NCBI GenBank assembly: GCA_964543475.1
Contig: CAZIYJ010000014.1
Span: 13,189 to 77,188, forward strand
Reading direction: 5' to 3'
DNA: 64,000 nt
Source of the DNA: JAYSYM01 sp964543475
Lineage (GTDB): Bacteria; Bdellovibrionota; Bdellovibrionia; Bdellovibrionales; JAMPXM01
Part shown: piece by piece, positions 44,249 to 52,236 of the stretch
Position numbering within the stretch: the stretch's first letter is position 1
Layout: the number at the start of each line of letters is the position of its first letter
Position numbers and translations under genes: made by a program
Notes under the pieces: generated by a model
Seen by the model: the letters and a program-made list of their open reading frames with translations, nothing else
The model's database searches: none
What the model was told of the DNA's origin: nothing

Positions 44249-45019
44249 TTATGCCCGCTTTTCAGCTGAACGTGGCTTGTGTAAATAGCTGCGAAGCTTT
44301 TGTTCGATGATGTATGGATTCTGCCCACTCATGATCCCGATTGCACCTTCGATGATCATCGTCTTAGTTTCGAGCTGGACGCGAACTTTCCGTTTGATCT
44401 TGCTACCAAGTGGTAAGAATAAAAGGTTGGCAGCTCCAACACCGTAAATCGTTGCCACAAACGCAACCGCAATGCCCGATCCTAGCTTAGAAGTATCAGA
44501 GAGATTCTCCATGACGTGAATCAATCCAAGTACCGCTCCGATGATTCCGATCGTTGGCGAATAGCCGCCTGCATCGACCCAAATTTTTGCGCCGGCAAAA
44601 AGATTTTCTTCTTCGTTAGCGATTTCGGTTTCAAAAATATCACGAAGTGAATTCGCCTCTACACCGTCGATCATAAAACGGAAAACGTTTTGCATGAATG
44701 GACTTGAGTATGACGGAAGTTGTCGCTCGAGAGATAAGAGAGACTCTTTTCGTGCGAGCTGTGCTGCGCCTACAATTTCGCGAATAATTTGTTCTGGGTC
44801 TTCATCTTGCTTATCAGAAAAGCCAAGTTTTAAAAGATTTAGACCCGTCATTAGATCTTTACGTGTTGTGCCTACCATCACAGCGCCGGCGGTACCGCCG
44901 AATACGATGAGTGCCGCCGTCATTTGCATCAGCGAGTTGACGTGGCCGCCTTCTAGTATTTGACCACCGATGATTCCGACTATTGCGACCAGAAGACCAA
45001 AAACAGTAATCATATCCAT
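44249..45019 (-). CDS. motA: Flagellar motor protein MotA
   Basis: A 256-residue MotA with four transmembrane helices (ITVFGLLVAIVGIIGGQIL; LMQMTAALIVFGGTAGAVMVG; YSPTIGIIGAVLGLIHVM; GIAVAFVATIYGVGAANLLFL) and a cytoplasmic loop with charged residues that contact FliG. Motif IGIMSGQNPYIIEQKL follows. ATG 45019 has GAGG seven bases upstream. It converts ion flow into torque with MotB. Confidence 0.95.
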   Translation of the reverse strand: MDMITVFGLLVAIVGIIGGQILEGGHVNSLMQMTAALIVFGGTAGAVMVGTTRKDLMTGLNLLKLGFSDKQDEDPEQIIREIVGAAQLARKESLLSLERQLPSYSSPFMQNVFRFMIDGVEANSLRDIFETEIANEEENLFAGAKIWVDAGGYSPTIGIIGAVLGLIHVMENLSDTSKLGSGIAVAFVATIYGVGAANLLFLPLGSKIKRKVRVQLETKTMIIEGAIGIMSGQNPYIIEQKLRSYLHKPRSAEKRA

Positions 45020-45037
45020 GATGCGACCTCGAAGCTG

Positions 45038-45235
45038 CTAACGTTGTATGGGTGCCTGCGCAATTTGACGCCGAAACCCAACTACCTTTTCAATCACGTC
45101 TTTGGGCTGCTCTTTCACCATCAATGTTGTGTTGTCGGTGAAAGTTAAAATAGTGTCGGGTGTGGTTTCGACGAATCGAATGAGATCCGGATTCACATAC
45201 ACTACGCTGCCATTCAATTTGGTGACTTGGATCAT
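45038..45235 (-). CDS. flbD: FlbD family flagellar protein
   Basis: A 65-residue FlbD-like protein (MIQVTKLNGSVVYVNPDLI start, then IRFVETTPDTILTF). Small proteins of this family are encoded next to motA in many flagellated bacteria; function unclear, distinct from the Caulobacter FlbD regulator. It lies 18 bp upstream of motA and probably leads the operon. Confidence 0.85.
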   Translation of the reverse strand: MIQVTKLNGSVVYVNPDLIRFVETTPDTILTFTDNTTLMVKEQPKDVIEKVVGFRRQIAQAPIQR

Positions 45236-45324
45236 GAATCTAGTCTCGCATGCTTGCGAAAAAATTTACATTCGTAACAAGATGATGCGAGAATAGAGAT
45301 TCGAAACACTTCTAAGGTCGAGCC

Positions 45325-45993
45325 ATGGATTTACAGCAAATAATTGCCCTGATAGTTGATCACTTTCGCACCTACGATCACGCGCTCTTTGGAATGATTA
45401 ACTCACTATGGGCTAATCCCTTCTTCGATCTGTATTTTCCGAACATCACAGACCTCCACCGCAATCCCATTGCAATCATACTCTTGCCATCAATCATCGG
45501 TCTCTGGATCTTTCGCCAGCGTGGTCGTGCTCTCAAGGGACTTTTGGCCTTAATTATTGCAATTGCGGCGGCAGATTTAGTGAGCTATCGCATCATTAAA
45601 ACTCTTGTCCCCCGTGATCGACCAGCCGTAGCTGGACTTCAGGTCGAGCTTCGTTCGGCCCATCATTCCGGAAACTCTTTTCCTTCGAATCATGCCGCAA
45701 ATATTTTTGCAGCTGCGACGATGATCACATTTCTTCATCCGCCTTTCTTTCTCATCGCATTTTTCTTTGCACTCTCTGTGGCGTACAGTCGAGTTTATGT
45801 GGGAGTGCACTTTCCGTCTGACGTGATGGCAGGCGCGATCATCGGATATTTGTCAGCGAGATTTGTGTGGTCGCTGATGGGGCACAAAATCGATCAAATG
45901 AATTACGAAGACTCAAGTAATAGATCGCGATTTTATATTACGCGAGCACGCGATGAAGCTCGAGCTAACAAACGAAAAAAGCGAAAACGATGA
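45325..45993 (+). CDS. PAP2 family phosphatase
   Basis: A 222-residue membrane phosphatase of the PAP2 superfamily. The three active-site motifs are KTLVPRDRP, SFPSNHAAN and SRVYVGVHFPSD (with the conserved His and Asp). Several transmembrane helices surround them and the C-terminus is basic. Members act on undecaprenyl pyrophosphate or phospholipids; with the wall synthesis gene downstream, lipid-carrier recycling is plausible. It overlaps the next gene by 4 bp. Confidence 0.88.
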   Translation: MDLQQIIALIVDHFRTYDHALFGMINSLWANPFFDLYFPNITDLHRNPIAIILLPSIIGLWIFRQRGRALKGLLALIIAIAAADLVSYRIIKTLVPRDRPAVAGLQVELRSAHHSGNSFPSNHAANIFAAATMITFLHPPFFLIAFFFALSVAYSRVYVGVHFPSDVMAGAIIGYLSARFVWSLMGHKIDQMNYEDSSNRSRFYITRARDEARANKRKKRKR

Positions 45994-46979
45994 AGGTTCT
46001 AGTCACTGGTGCCTCAGGCTTTTTAGGTTATTGGGTGGTTGACCGATTGGTTCAAGAGGGCCATCAAGTCAAAATTCTTATTCGAAAAAGTAGTTCTATC
46101 GATGAGCTTTCAAAATTTTCTCTAGAGCAGAGCTTTGGTGACGTTACGAACTTAGAAAGTCTAATCCAGGCGACGAAAGGGATTGATTGTGTTTTTCATC
46201 TCGCTGGTTTGATTGCTTACAAGCGAACCGATCGAGCGGCAATGGAAGCCGTTAATATCGACGGAACACAAAATGTCATCGAGGCATGCAAGCGCAACAA
46301 TGTGAAAAAGCTTGTGTACTTAAGTTCGGTTGTTGCCATTGGCGCAAGCTTCGATGGTGTGCCGCTCACCGAAGACTCAGTTTATAACATCGAACATTTA
46401 AATCTAGGTTACTTTCAGACCAAGCATAAGGCAGAGATTCTTGTGCGAGACGCAGTTTCGCGAGGCGAACTCGATGCAGTGATGATAAATCCATCGACCA
46501 TTTATGGTGGCGGAGACGCCAAAAAAGGCAGCCGCGGAGCCCAACTCAAAGTCGCACGTGGAAAAATGCCATTTTACACGTCAGGTGGGGTAAACGTCAT
46601 TGCAGTTGAAGATGTCATCGACTGCCTGATGGCGTGCTGGAAAAAGGGTACGCCCGGCGAGCGATACATCGTTGCAGGCCAAAATATTTTGATTAAAGAT
46701 TTATTCGAAAAAATAGCCCATTGCTCTGGTGTGAAACCTCCCTCGATCTACTTGCCCACACCAGCTGTGAAGATACTTGGGGCAGCCGGAGATTTGCTCG
46801 AAAAAATTGGCAAAAAAGGTCCGCTCAACAGCGAGACCGCTTGGACAAGCACGCTCTATCATTGGTTTGATTCAAGTAAGGCGCAGCGAGAATTCGGGAT
46901 CAAGTTTAAACCTGCTGATTTCGGCATCGAAGCGAGTGTTAATTGGATGAGAGCGAACGGATATCTCCAAAAGGCATGA
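45990..46979 (+). CDS. NAD(P)-dependent epimerase/dehydratase (SDR)
   Basis: A 329-residue extended SDR with the nucleotide-binding motif TGASGFLG (about 6-13) and the active-site segment YFQTKHKAE (Tyr-x3-Lys). It resembles dihydroflavonol-4-reductase or hopanoid-associated sugar epimerase types. Substrate cannot be read from sequence. It overlaps the PAP2 gene (4 bp) and ends in a degenerate repeat tract shared with the typA 3' end. Confidence 0.85.
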   Translation: MKVLVTGASGFLGYWVVDRLVQEGHQVKILIRKSSSIDELSKFSLEQSFGDVTNLESLIQATKGIDCVFHLAGLIAYKRTDRAAMEAVNIDGTQNVIEACKRNNVKKLVYLSSVVAIGASFDGVPLTEDSVYNIEHLNLGYFQTKHKAEILVRDAVSRGELDAVMINPSTIYGGGDAKKGSRGAQLKVARGKMPFYTSGGVNVIAVEDVIDCLMACWKKGTPGERYIVAGQNILIKDLFEKIAHCSGVKPPSIYLPTPAVKILGAAGDLLEKIGKKGPLNSETAWTSTLYHWFDSSKAQREFGIKFKPADFGIEASVNWMRANGYLQKA

Positions 46980-47021
46980 AGGCATGAAGGTTAAGGGCAT
47001 GAAGCCAAGAAGGTTGAAGTG
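46973..47021 (+). repeat. Degenerate octamer repeat tract, copy 1
   Basis: Words such as AAGGCATG, AAGCCAAG and AAGGTTGA follow one another with near-octamer spacing from the SDR stop to the GTG of the next gene. The reverse complement of 53090-53152 contains the same words. The tract contributes the AGAAGG ribosome binding site and start context of mtgA. Confidence 0.6.
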
Positions 47022-48086
47022 TTAAAGTTTTTATTAAATTTGAGTATTGCGATTGCTTGTCTCATCGGCTTTGTGCTGATTGTGATTGCGTGGTTCTTTC
47101 TCTCAACACCACGGGCAACAGATGTAAAAACTTGTTTCACAACCAAGATGTACCAAGTTCGTTTATGCCCTGGCGAAGAAAGTTATGTTTCTCTATCAAG
47201 AATTTCATCGCACATGCGAAACGCTGTGATAGCCAGCGAAGACACGACCTTCTTTCAACACAAAGGAATCGATTTTTTCGAACTTCAAAAAAGTTTTGAG
47301 AAAAATCTGAAGGAAGGAAAATTCGCTCGAGGCGGCTCAACGATCACACAACAGCTTGCAAAAAATCTATACCTGACAAGCGAGAAATCAATTCTTCGAA
47401 AGCTTCGTGAGGCTGTCATCACTGTTCAACTCGAAGAAATTCTGACCAAAGAAGAAATTCTTGAGAAGTATTTAAACGTCGTAGAGTTTGGCGAGAATGT
47501 TTACGGTGTAAAAGAAGCTTCTAAAGTGTATTTCGGAAAATCTCCTTCAGAGCTATCGGCTGTCGACAGTGCGTTTCTTGCGTTCTTGCTCCCCAACCCT
47601 AAGAAGTATTCGGTGAGCTTTCGAAAAAAGCAGCTCACTCCTTTTGCTCGAAACGAGATTAAGAAGATACTAGGTAAGCTTCATGGCTTTAAAAAACTGT
47701 CAGCTGACGAGTATGCGGCTGCAATCTCGCAAGTTGACTCGATGTGGAGTACGGCTCCGGCAATGGAGAATGAAGAACAGACCTACTCAGCTCCTGAAGA
47801 GCCGATCTACACTGGTGATGAGACTTACTCAGGCGATAAGTATGATTCTGACCAAACTTTTAAACCTGATACACCCAACGGCCGCGATTTAGCCCCTCAA
47901 CCTCAGTTCTTGGACCAAGACGAGTCTGTTGAAGACCTTCCAACGATCGCTCCCCCTCTTCCTGTTGAAACTGATGAATCAGTTTCAGAAGCCGAGCGTG
48001 AACTTCATGCTCCTGCTGCTCAAGAAATTCAAAATGAGCTAGATAATGCAAACTCTCCGGGGTATGAAGAATCTGAGTCCCAATAG
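47019..48086 (+). CDS. mtgA: Monofunctional peptidoglycan glycosyltransferase with acidic tail
   Basis: A 355-residue GT51 glycosyltransferase, which polymerises lipid II glycan strands in the periplasm. An N-terminal transmembrane anchor (LLNLSIAIACLIGFVLIVIA) precedes the conserved motifs ASEDTTFFQHKGID (catalytic Glu), RGGSTITQQLAKNLYL and KYLNVVEFG. After about residue 235 there is an unusual tail of about 110 residues rich in Glu, Asp, Pro and Tyr (for example YSAPEEPIYTGDETYSGDK), not found in typical MtgA. The start is GTG 47019 within the repeat tract, with AGAAGG just upstream. Confidence 0.88.
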   Translation: MLKFLLNLSIAIACLIGFVLIVIAWFFLSTPRATDVKTCFTTKMYQVRLCPGEESYVSLSRISSHMRNAVIASEDTTFFQHKGIDFFELQKSFEKNLKEGKFARGGSTITQQLAKNLYLTSEKSILRKLREAVITVQLEEILTKEEILEKYLNVVEFGENVYGVKEASKVYFGKSPSELSAVDSAFLAFLLPNPKKYSVSFRKKQLTPFARNEIKKILGKLHGFKKLSADEYAAAISQVDSMWSTAPAMENEEQTYSAPEEPIYTGDETYSGDKYDSDQTFKPDTPNGRDLAPQPQFLDQDESVEDLPTIAPPLPVETDESVSEAERELHAPAAQEIQNELDNANSPGYEESESQ

Positions 48087-48111
48087 AAGTTAGCTAACGC
48101 TCGGATGGTAC

Positions 48112-49401
48112 ATGACTGGATTACTCGGTGTAGTTGTTATCCTGTTGATCGCTTACCTTTACTCAAGCAATCGCAAAGCCATCGATTGGCGACTTGTTGG
48201 AATCGGGATGCTTCTACAAATCTCGCTTGCGGTTCTTGTCCTTGGTATTCCAGTTTTAGGAATTACCGGCCCCTTCAGATTTCTTTTTCTTTTAGCTAAC
48301 GACGCCGTGATCGGAATTTTGAATTTTACAAACAAGGGAAGCGAATTTGTATTTGGGCCATTAATGGATACCCAAAAAATTGGTTTCGTCTTTGCTTTCC
48401 AAGTTCTACCGACAATTATTTTTATGGCTTCGATCATGGCCGTTCTCTATCACCTTGGTGTGATGCAAAGGGTTGTTAAAGGCCTTGCATGGCTTATGCA
48501 AAAAACTTTGCGTATCAGTGGCGCCGAATCTCTTTCAACTGCTGCAAATATTTTCGTCGGACAAACAGAAGCTCCACTTGTGGTGAAACCGTTTGTTGAG
48601 CGCATGACTCGCTCTGAGCTTTACTGCATTATGGCTGGCGGAATGGCGAACGCTGCAGGTGGAGTGTTAGCTGCTTACGTTGGACTTTTGCGTGACCGCA
48701 TCCCTGATATCGCTGGGCACTTGATCACGATGAGCGTAATGTCAGCCCCTGCTTCGATCATCATTGCAAAAATGATCGTTCCAGAAACCGAGAAGCCTGA
48801 GACGATGGGAACACTTCCCTCTTCTGGTGACAAAATTGATTCCAATGCAATCGAAGCCGCAGCTCGCGGTGCCTCAGAAGGCTTAGTGCTTGCGGTTAAT
48901 GTTGGCGCAATGCTTTTGGCGTTCATTGCTTTGATCACAATGGTGAATGCAGGCATTTATCATGTTGGTCACTGGATCGGTTTCCCATCGTGGGGTGTCG
49001 ATTTAGTCCCGACTGCATTCTTAACTGACGGCAAAGCCGAACTTACTTTTCAAATTATTTTAGGCTGGCTCTTTGCGCCACTTGCATGGGTGATGGGAAT
49101 TCCAGCCAGCGAAATGGCAACTGCAGGCGCATTTTTAGGTGAGAAAATAGTTTTAAATGAGTTCGTTGCGTATTTGCATCTTACCGAAGCTGCATCGCAG
49201 TTGAGCGATCGAACAGTTTTAATTTTATCTTATGCGCTCTGTGGTTTTGCAAACTTCTCATCAATCGCAATTCAGATTGGTGGTATCGGCGGAATGGCTC
49301 CTTCAAGACGAAGCGAACTCGCACAGCTGGGCATTAAAGCAGTCATCGGCGGAAGCTTAGCTACGTTCTTAGTGGCAACAATCGCAGGCTTGTTGAATTA
49401 A
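48112..49401 (+). CDS. nupC: NupC-type concentrative nucleoside transporter
   Basis: A 429-residue CNT family transporter with about ten hydrophobic helices. Landmarks are FVFAFQVLPTIIFMASIMAV, IFVGQTEAPLVVKPFV, MAGGMANAAGGVLAAYVGL and ALCGFANFSSIAIQIGGIGG. It imports nucleosides with H+ or Na+ across the inner membrane. It is 25 bp from mtgA in the same direction. A predator that feeds on prey nucleic acids would need such uptake, which is inference. Confidence 0.92.
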   Translation: MTGLLGVVVILLIAYLYSSNRKAIDWRLVGIGMLLQISLAVLVLGIPVLGITGPFRFLFLLANDAVIGILNFTNKGSEFVFGPLMDTQKIGFVFAFQVLPTIIFMASIMAVLYHLGVMQRVVKGLAWLMQKTLRISGAESLSTAANIFVGQTEAPLVVKPFVERMTRSELYCIMAGGMANAAGGVLAAYVGLLRDRIPDIAGHLITMSVMSAPASIIIAKMIVPETEKPETMGTLPSSGDKIDSNAIEAAARGASEGLVLAVNVGAMLLAFIALITMVNAGIYHVGHWIGFPSWGVDLVPTAFLTDGKAELTFQIILGWLFAPLAWVMGIPASEMATAGAFLGEKIVLNEFVAYLHLTEAASQLSDRTVLILSYALCGFANFSSIAIQIGGIGGMAPSRRSELAQLGIKAVIGGSLATFLVATIAGLLN

Positions 49402-49527
49402 TCGCGCGGATATTTCCTTTCGCGCCGATTGTCTCAAATTGGTACGAGCAACTTCTGAACGCATTTTAAAAGTTGTACTGTCGTAAGTCGAATCTGAACC
49501 CCAAAGATTATTAGCTCTTCCTAACAG

Positions 49528-49555
49528 TTGGCTCCGCTCTTGCTTTAGCTATACT
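49528..49555 (+). promoter_or_regulatory. Candidate sigma-70-type promoter
   Basis: TTGGCT (-35, 49528-49533) and TATACT (-10, 49550-49555) are separated by 16 bp, upstream of the lipoprotein gene at 49569. The start codon is only 13 bp from the -10 end, so the leader would be very short and would include little of the GGGGG motif at 49558-49562. Confidence 0.5.
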
Positions 49556-49568
49556 GCGGGGGCCGACA

Positions 49569-49850
49569 ATGAAACTATTTTTGATAATTCTAGCGCTCAG
49601 CTCAGCCGGATGTTCCAAAGTAGGCTTTTCTGCAATCAAGACTGAAGCAGTCAAATCTAATTTTGTGCCGGTCGATTCGAATGCAACAAGTGGCGCTTTC
49701 GAGATTTCGAGTGCCGGCAAACTTAGTCAATCTCAACAAGTCATTATTCAATCTTCTCTAGGAAGTTTTTCTCCAGCTACGGCAAGTCACAATAATTCTT
49801 CTGTGAATGTAAAAACTGGTTTTTCAGAAACTTTGGGCGAACTGTTTTAA
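49569..49850 (+). CDS. Short lipoprotein, CSKVGF type
   Basis: Unrecognised 93-residue lipoprotein with a type II signal peptide (KLFLIILALSSAGC). After the lipidated Cys the sequence SKVGFSAIKTEAVKS shares the CSKVxF motif with the tandem lipoproteins at 51319 and 52237. The remainder is Ser/Thr/Asn-rich and hydrophilic. It precedes the collagen-like gene by 18 bp and is probably co-transcribed with it. Confidence 0.65.
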   Translation: MKLFLIILALSSAGCSKVGFSAIKTEAVKSNFVPVDSNATSGAFEISSAGKLSQSQQVIIQSSLGSFSPATASHNNSSVNVKTGFSETLGELF

Positions 49851-49868
49851 TTAGCCGGGGGGCTTTTC

Positions 49869-51167
49869 GTGAAATCAACTATCTTATCTGTTATTGCACT
49901 ATTAATTCTGACTCCGGCAGCGCTAGCTGGCACTCCGCAATCATTCACTTTTCAAGGTCGAATGGTCGATGCAGCTACTCAAAAGTCTTTAACTGGCGTT
50001 GTTGATTTGGTTTCACAAATCACTTCTTCGAATAAACAATGTCTTCTTTTAGAAGAAAATCACGGCAGTCTTGATCTCACGCAATCAAATGGAACATTTG
50101 TGGTGAGTGTTGGATCTGAGATCAACAGCACAAAAAGATCATCGCGAGATCCTCGACTTAGTCTTCACAAAATTCTTTCGAATGAGGGCAATCAAATTGT
50201 AGCGAACAACGCAAACTGCTTGGGCGGGTATTCCCCTTCTGGCAACGAAGCTCGCTATTTACGAGTGTTCTTCTACCAAAATGGAAACGTCATTGCTCAA
50301 CAAGATCAACTCATCGGAAGCGTTCCGTACGCAGTTGTATCTGAAACTCTCCAAGGAAAAGTTCCATTAGATTTCGTTTCGTCTTCATTGATCGGTTCAC
50401 TTAGTGATCAAAAACTTTGTCGCTTTGCTGCTGGAAAAATTATGTGTGATGTAGCGTCAGTTTCTGGAACTCAAGGCCCAGCGGGACCGGCCGGCGCGCA
50501 AGGACCACAGGGCGCAACTGGGGCAACCGGTGCTACTGGCGCAACTGGCGCAACTGGAGCGCAAGGTCCAAAAGGTGATAAAGGCGACGCTGGTGTTGCG
50601 GGAGCGCAAGGACCGAAAGGTGATGTTGGAGCGACTGGTGCAGTCGGCGCTACCGGTGCAACTGGTGCGACAGGTGCGCAAGGTCCACAAGGTTTACCTG
50701 GAGTAAATGGCGCTCAAGGTGCACAAGGACCACAAGGTTTGACTGGAGCAACTGGCGCTCAGGGCCCACAAGGTCCGCAAGGCGTACAAGGTGCTCAAGG
50801 TGCAAGAGGTGATTCTGCACAAGTTGATATCGGAAGCATGGGAGTGGGCTCTTCGGTTACTCCTGCCAATGGCTATCAGTACGGTTTGCGATTCGCGAAT
50901 GTTCCCGTTGGAGCAAAAGGTGTAATGGTTAATTACGTCATCGGCGGACTTACTGCAGGCCGTAACGCCCGCATCTGCACATTCAGCGGAGCTTCAACAG
51001 TTGAGTTCGGTAACGATAGCCAAAACGATGATGGCGGTAACCGAAAAGTTACGGGCACAGCTTTTCTTCCGCTCGCAGTTGACGGATCATTCTCACTTAG
51101 TTGTAAGAACACGGAGTTAAACTCAGCTTCTCCGGGTCGAATCACAGTGATCGCAGTCTTCCCTTAG
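49869..51167 (+). CDS. Secreted collagen-like repeat protein
   Basis: A 432-residue protein from GTG 49869, with a signal peptide (ILSVIALLILTPAALA). An N-terminal beta domain (about 20-165, SFTFQGRMVDA) precedes about 39 uninterrupted Gly-X-Y triplets (residues about 200-316), dominated by GAT, GAQ and GPQ. A C-terminal domain of about 115 residues (QVDIGSMGVGSSV) likely trimerises. Collagen-like proteins of this layout form surface fibres or tail-fibre-like adhesins. Interaction with prey or surfaces is plausible but unproven. It is preceded by an unusual GGGGGG ribosome binding site. Confidence 0.85.
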   Translation: MKSTILSVIALLILTPAALAGTPQSFTFQGRMVDAATQKSLTGVVDLVSQITSSNKQCLLLEENHGSLDLTQSNGTFVVSVGSEINSTKRSSRDPRLSLHKILSNEGNQIVANNANCLGGYSPSGNEARYLRVFFYQNGNVIAQQDQLIGSVPYAVVSETLQGKVPLDFVSSSLIGSLSDQKLCRFAAGKIMCDVASVSGTQGPAGPAGAQGPQGATGATGATGATGATGAQGPKGDKGDAGVAGAQGPKGDVGATGAVGATGATGATGAQGPQGLPGVNGAQGAQGPQGLTGATGAQGPQGPQGVQGAQGARGDSAQVDIGSMGVGSSVTPANGYQYGLRFANVPVGAKGVMVNYVIGGLTAGRNARICTFSGASTVEFGNDSQNDDGGNRKVTGTAFLPLAVDGSFSLSCKNTELNSASPGRITVIAVFP

Positions 51168-51280
51168 TAATGGTGTCTATCTTCCTATCAATTCTTCTTC
51201 TGTCGACATCTCAAAATGAGATTGGCTCAAACTGAAGCTACCTAGCAAAAGCAGGTCGACTTGAGCATCAGTTGATTGGT

Positions 51281-51306
51281 GTAATGTTTGCTTCTACTAA
51301 CATTAC
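51281..51306 (+). promoter_or_regulatory. Inverted repeat before lipoprotein start
   Basis: GTAATGTT (51281-51288) and AACATTAC (51299-51306) are perfect inverse complements around 10 bp, ending immediately before the GGGG ribosome binding site of 51319. It overlaps a possible -10 (TAATGT). It could be an operator or an mRNA hairpin near the start. Confidence 0.45.
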
Positions 51307-51318
51307 CAAGGGGTTGAA

Positions 51319-52146
51319 ATGACAAAGCCGACAACGTTACTTTTATTAGCTTCGGTAGTGATGCTGGCATCATTTAACAACTGCTCGAAAGTTGATTTCG
51401 CGACAGTCGCTAGTGAAGGCGTTAGTAAGACTGGAACTCCGGTCGATCTTCCGCCGACAACAGTAATTGAAGAAGCCATCAAAGACTGCGCGGATGCCGC
51501 AGCCGCAGGAAAATTGCTTCAGACAACAGTTTCTGTGAAGTTCGACGATACGCGAGCAGAGACTGGTCTTCAAAAAATTTGTAGCGCGACGACTCAAGAA
51601 AACTTCGAAGTATTCACTAATAACGGTCACGGCAATCGTTTAGCAGCTCGTTACGAACAAAAAAGAACCGTAAGCCTGCCTGCAGGAGCAATCTTGTGTG
51701 GTGTAGAATTAGATAATGATCTCGCCTCTTTCAAATATGACGACGTAATTTTCCTTACTCTTAACAACTACGTCCTCGCTACTAATTTAAAAGGCAGTCT
51801 TAATCGACTAGCAACTGACTCGGTTCAACTGTCATCGAGCCAAGACGTAAACCTCTATAAATATAACTGGCTTCAGTTAAGAGGCGCACAGTTTACCAAT
51901 GACGCAGACGATTACTGTTTAGGTGCAGAGGAAGGCTTGGGCGCGTGCTCTTGGCCAATCACAGAGCAGCCCGGAAAAATTAATGTCGGTTGGGATCCAA
52001 AACTTTTAATCGCAATGGGCTTAGCAGCATCAAACCCAGAAGTTCAGGAATTTAAATTCGTCGTCACTGGCGACGACGATGCAAATCTCGACTGCTATCA
52101 TGAAGAGCTCGCGTTCAACACGAAAGTAAATTACTTCATTAAATAG
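51319..52146 (+). CDS. Tandem paralogous lipoprotein 1
   Basis: Unrecognised 275-residue lipoprotein (signal LLLLASVVMLASFNNC). The lipobox has Asn at -1 (FNNC), a variation that would need checking. After Cys comes SKVDF, the motif shared with neighbours. The mature domain (about 45-275) aligns end to end with the gene at 52237, with well over half of positions alike by eye, including CGVELDNDLASFKYDD, DYCLGAEEGLGACSWP and DCYHEELAF. Paired cysteines suggest disulfides. No family is recognised. Confidence 0.7.
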   Translation: MTKPTTLLLLASVVMLASFNNCSKVDFATVASEGVSKTGTPVDLPPTTVIEEAIKDCADAAAAGKLLQTTVSVKFDDTRAETGLQKICSATTQENFEVFTNNGHGNRLAARYEQKRTVSLPAGAILCGVELDNDLASFKYDDVIFLTLNNYVLATNLKGSLNRLATDSVQLSSSQDVNLYKYNWLQLRGAQFTNDADDYCLGAEEGLGACSWPITEQPGKINVGWDPKLLIAMGLAASNPEVQEFKFVVTGDDDANLDCYHEELAFNTKVNYFIK

Positions 52147-52197
52147 AGCGGACAAGTTCCTACGGCTGCATTCGCGCCAAACTGTTGGTCAATACAT

Positions 52198-52231
52198 CAA
52201 CCCCATTAAACGATAAGTATGGTGGGGGTTG
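52198..52231 (+). promoter_or_regulatory. Hairpin that could mask a ribosome binding site
   Basis: CAACCCC (52198-52204) is complementary to GGGGTTG (52225-52231), which contains the GGGG ribosome binding site of the next gene. Folding would occlude initiation at ATG 52237. This may be a translational control element or chance. Confidence 0.4.
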
Positions 52232-52236
52232 TAAGT

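Noticed and set aside
50467..50820. Tandem DNA repeat as a mobile element
   Set aside because: The periodicity is 9 bp Gly-X-Y coding repeats within one protein, not an insertion element.
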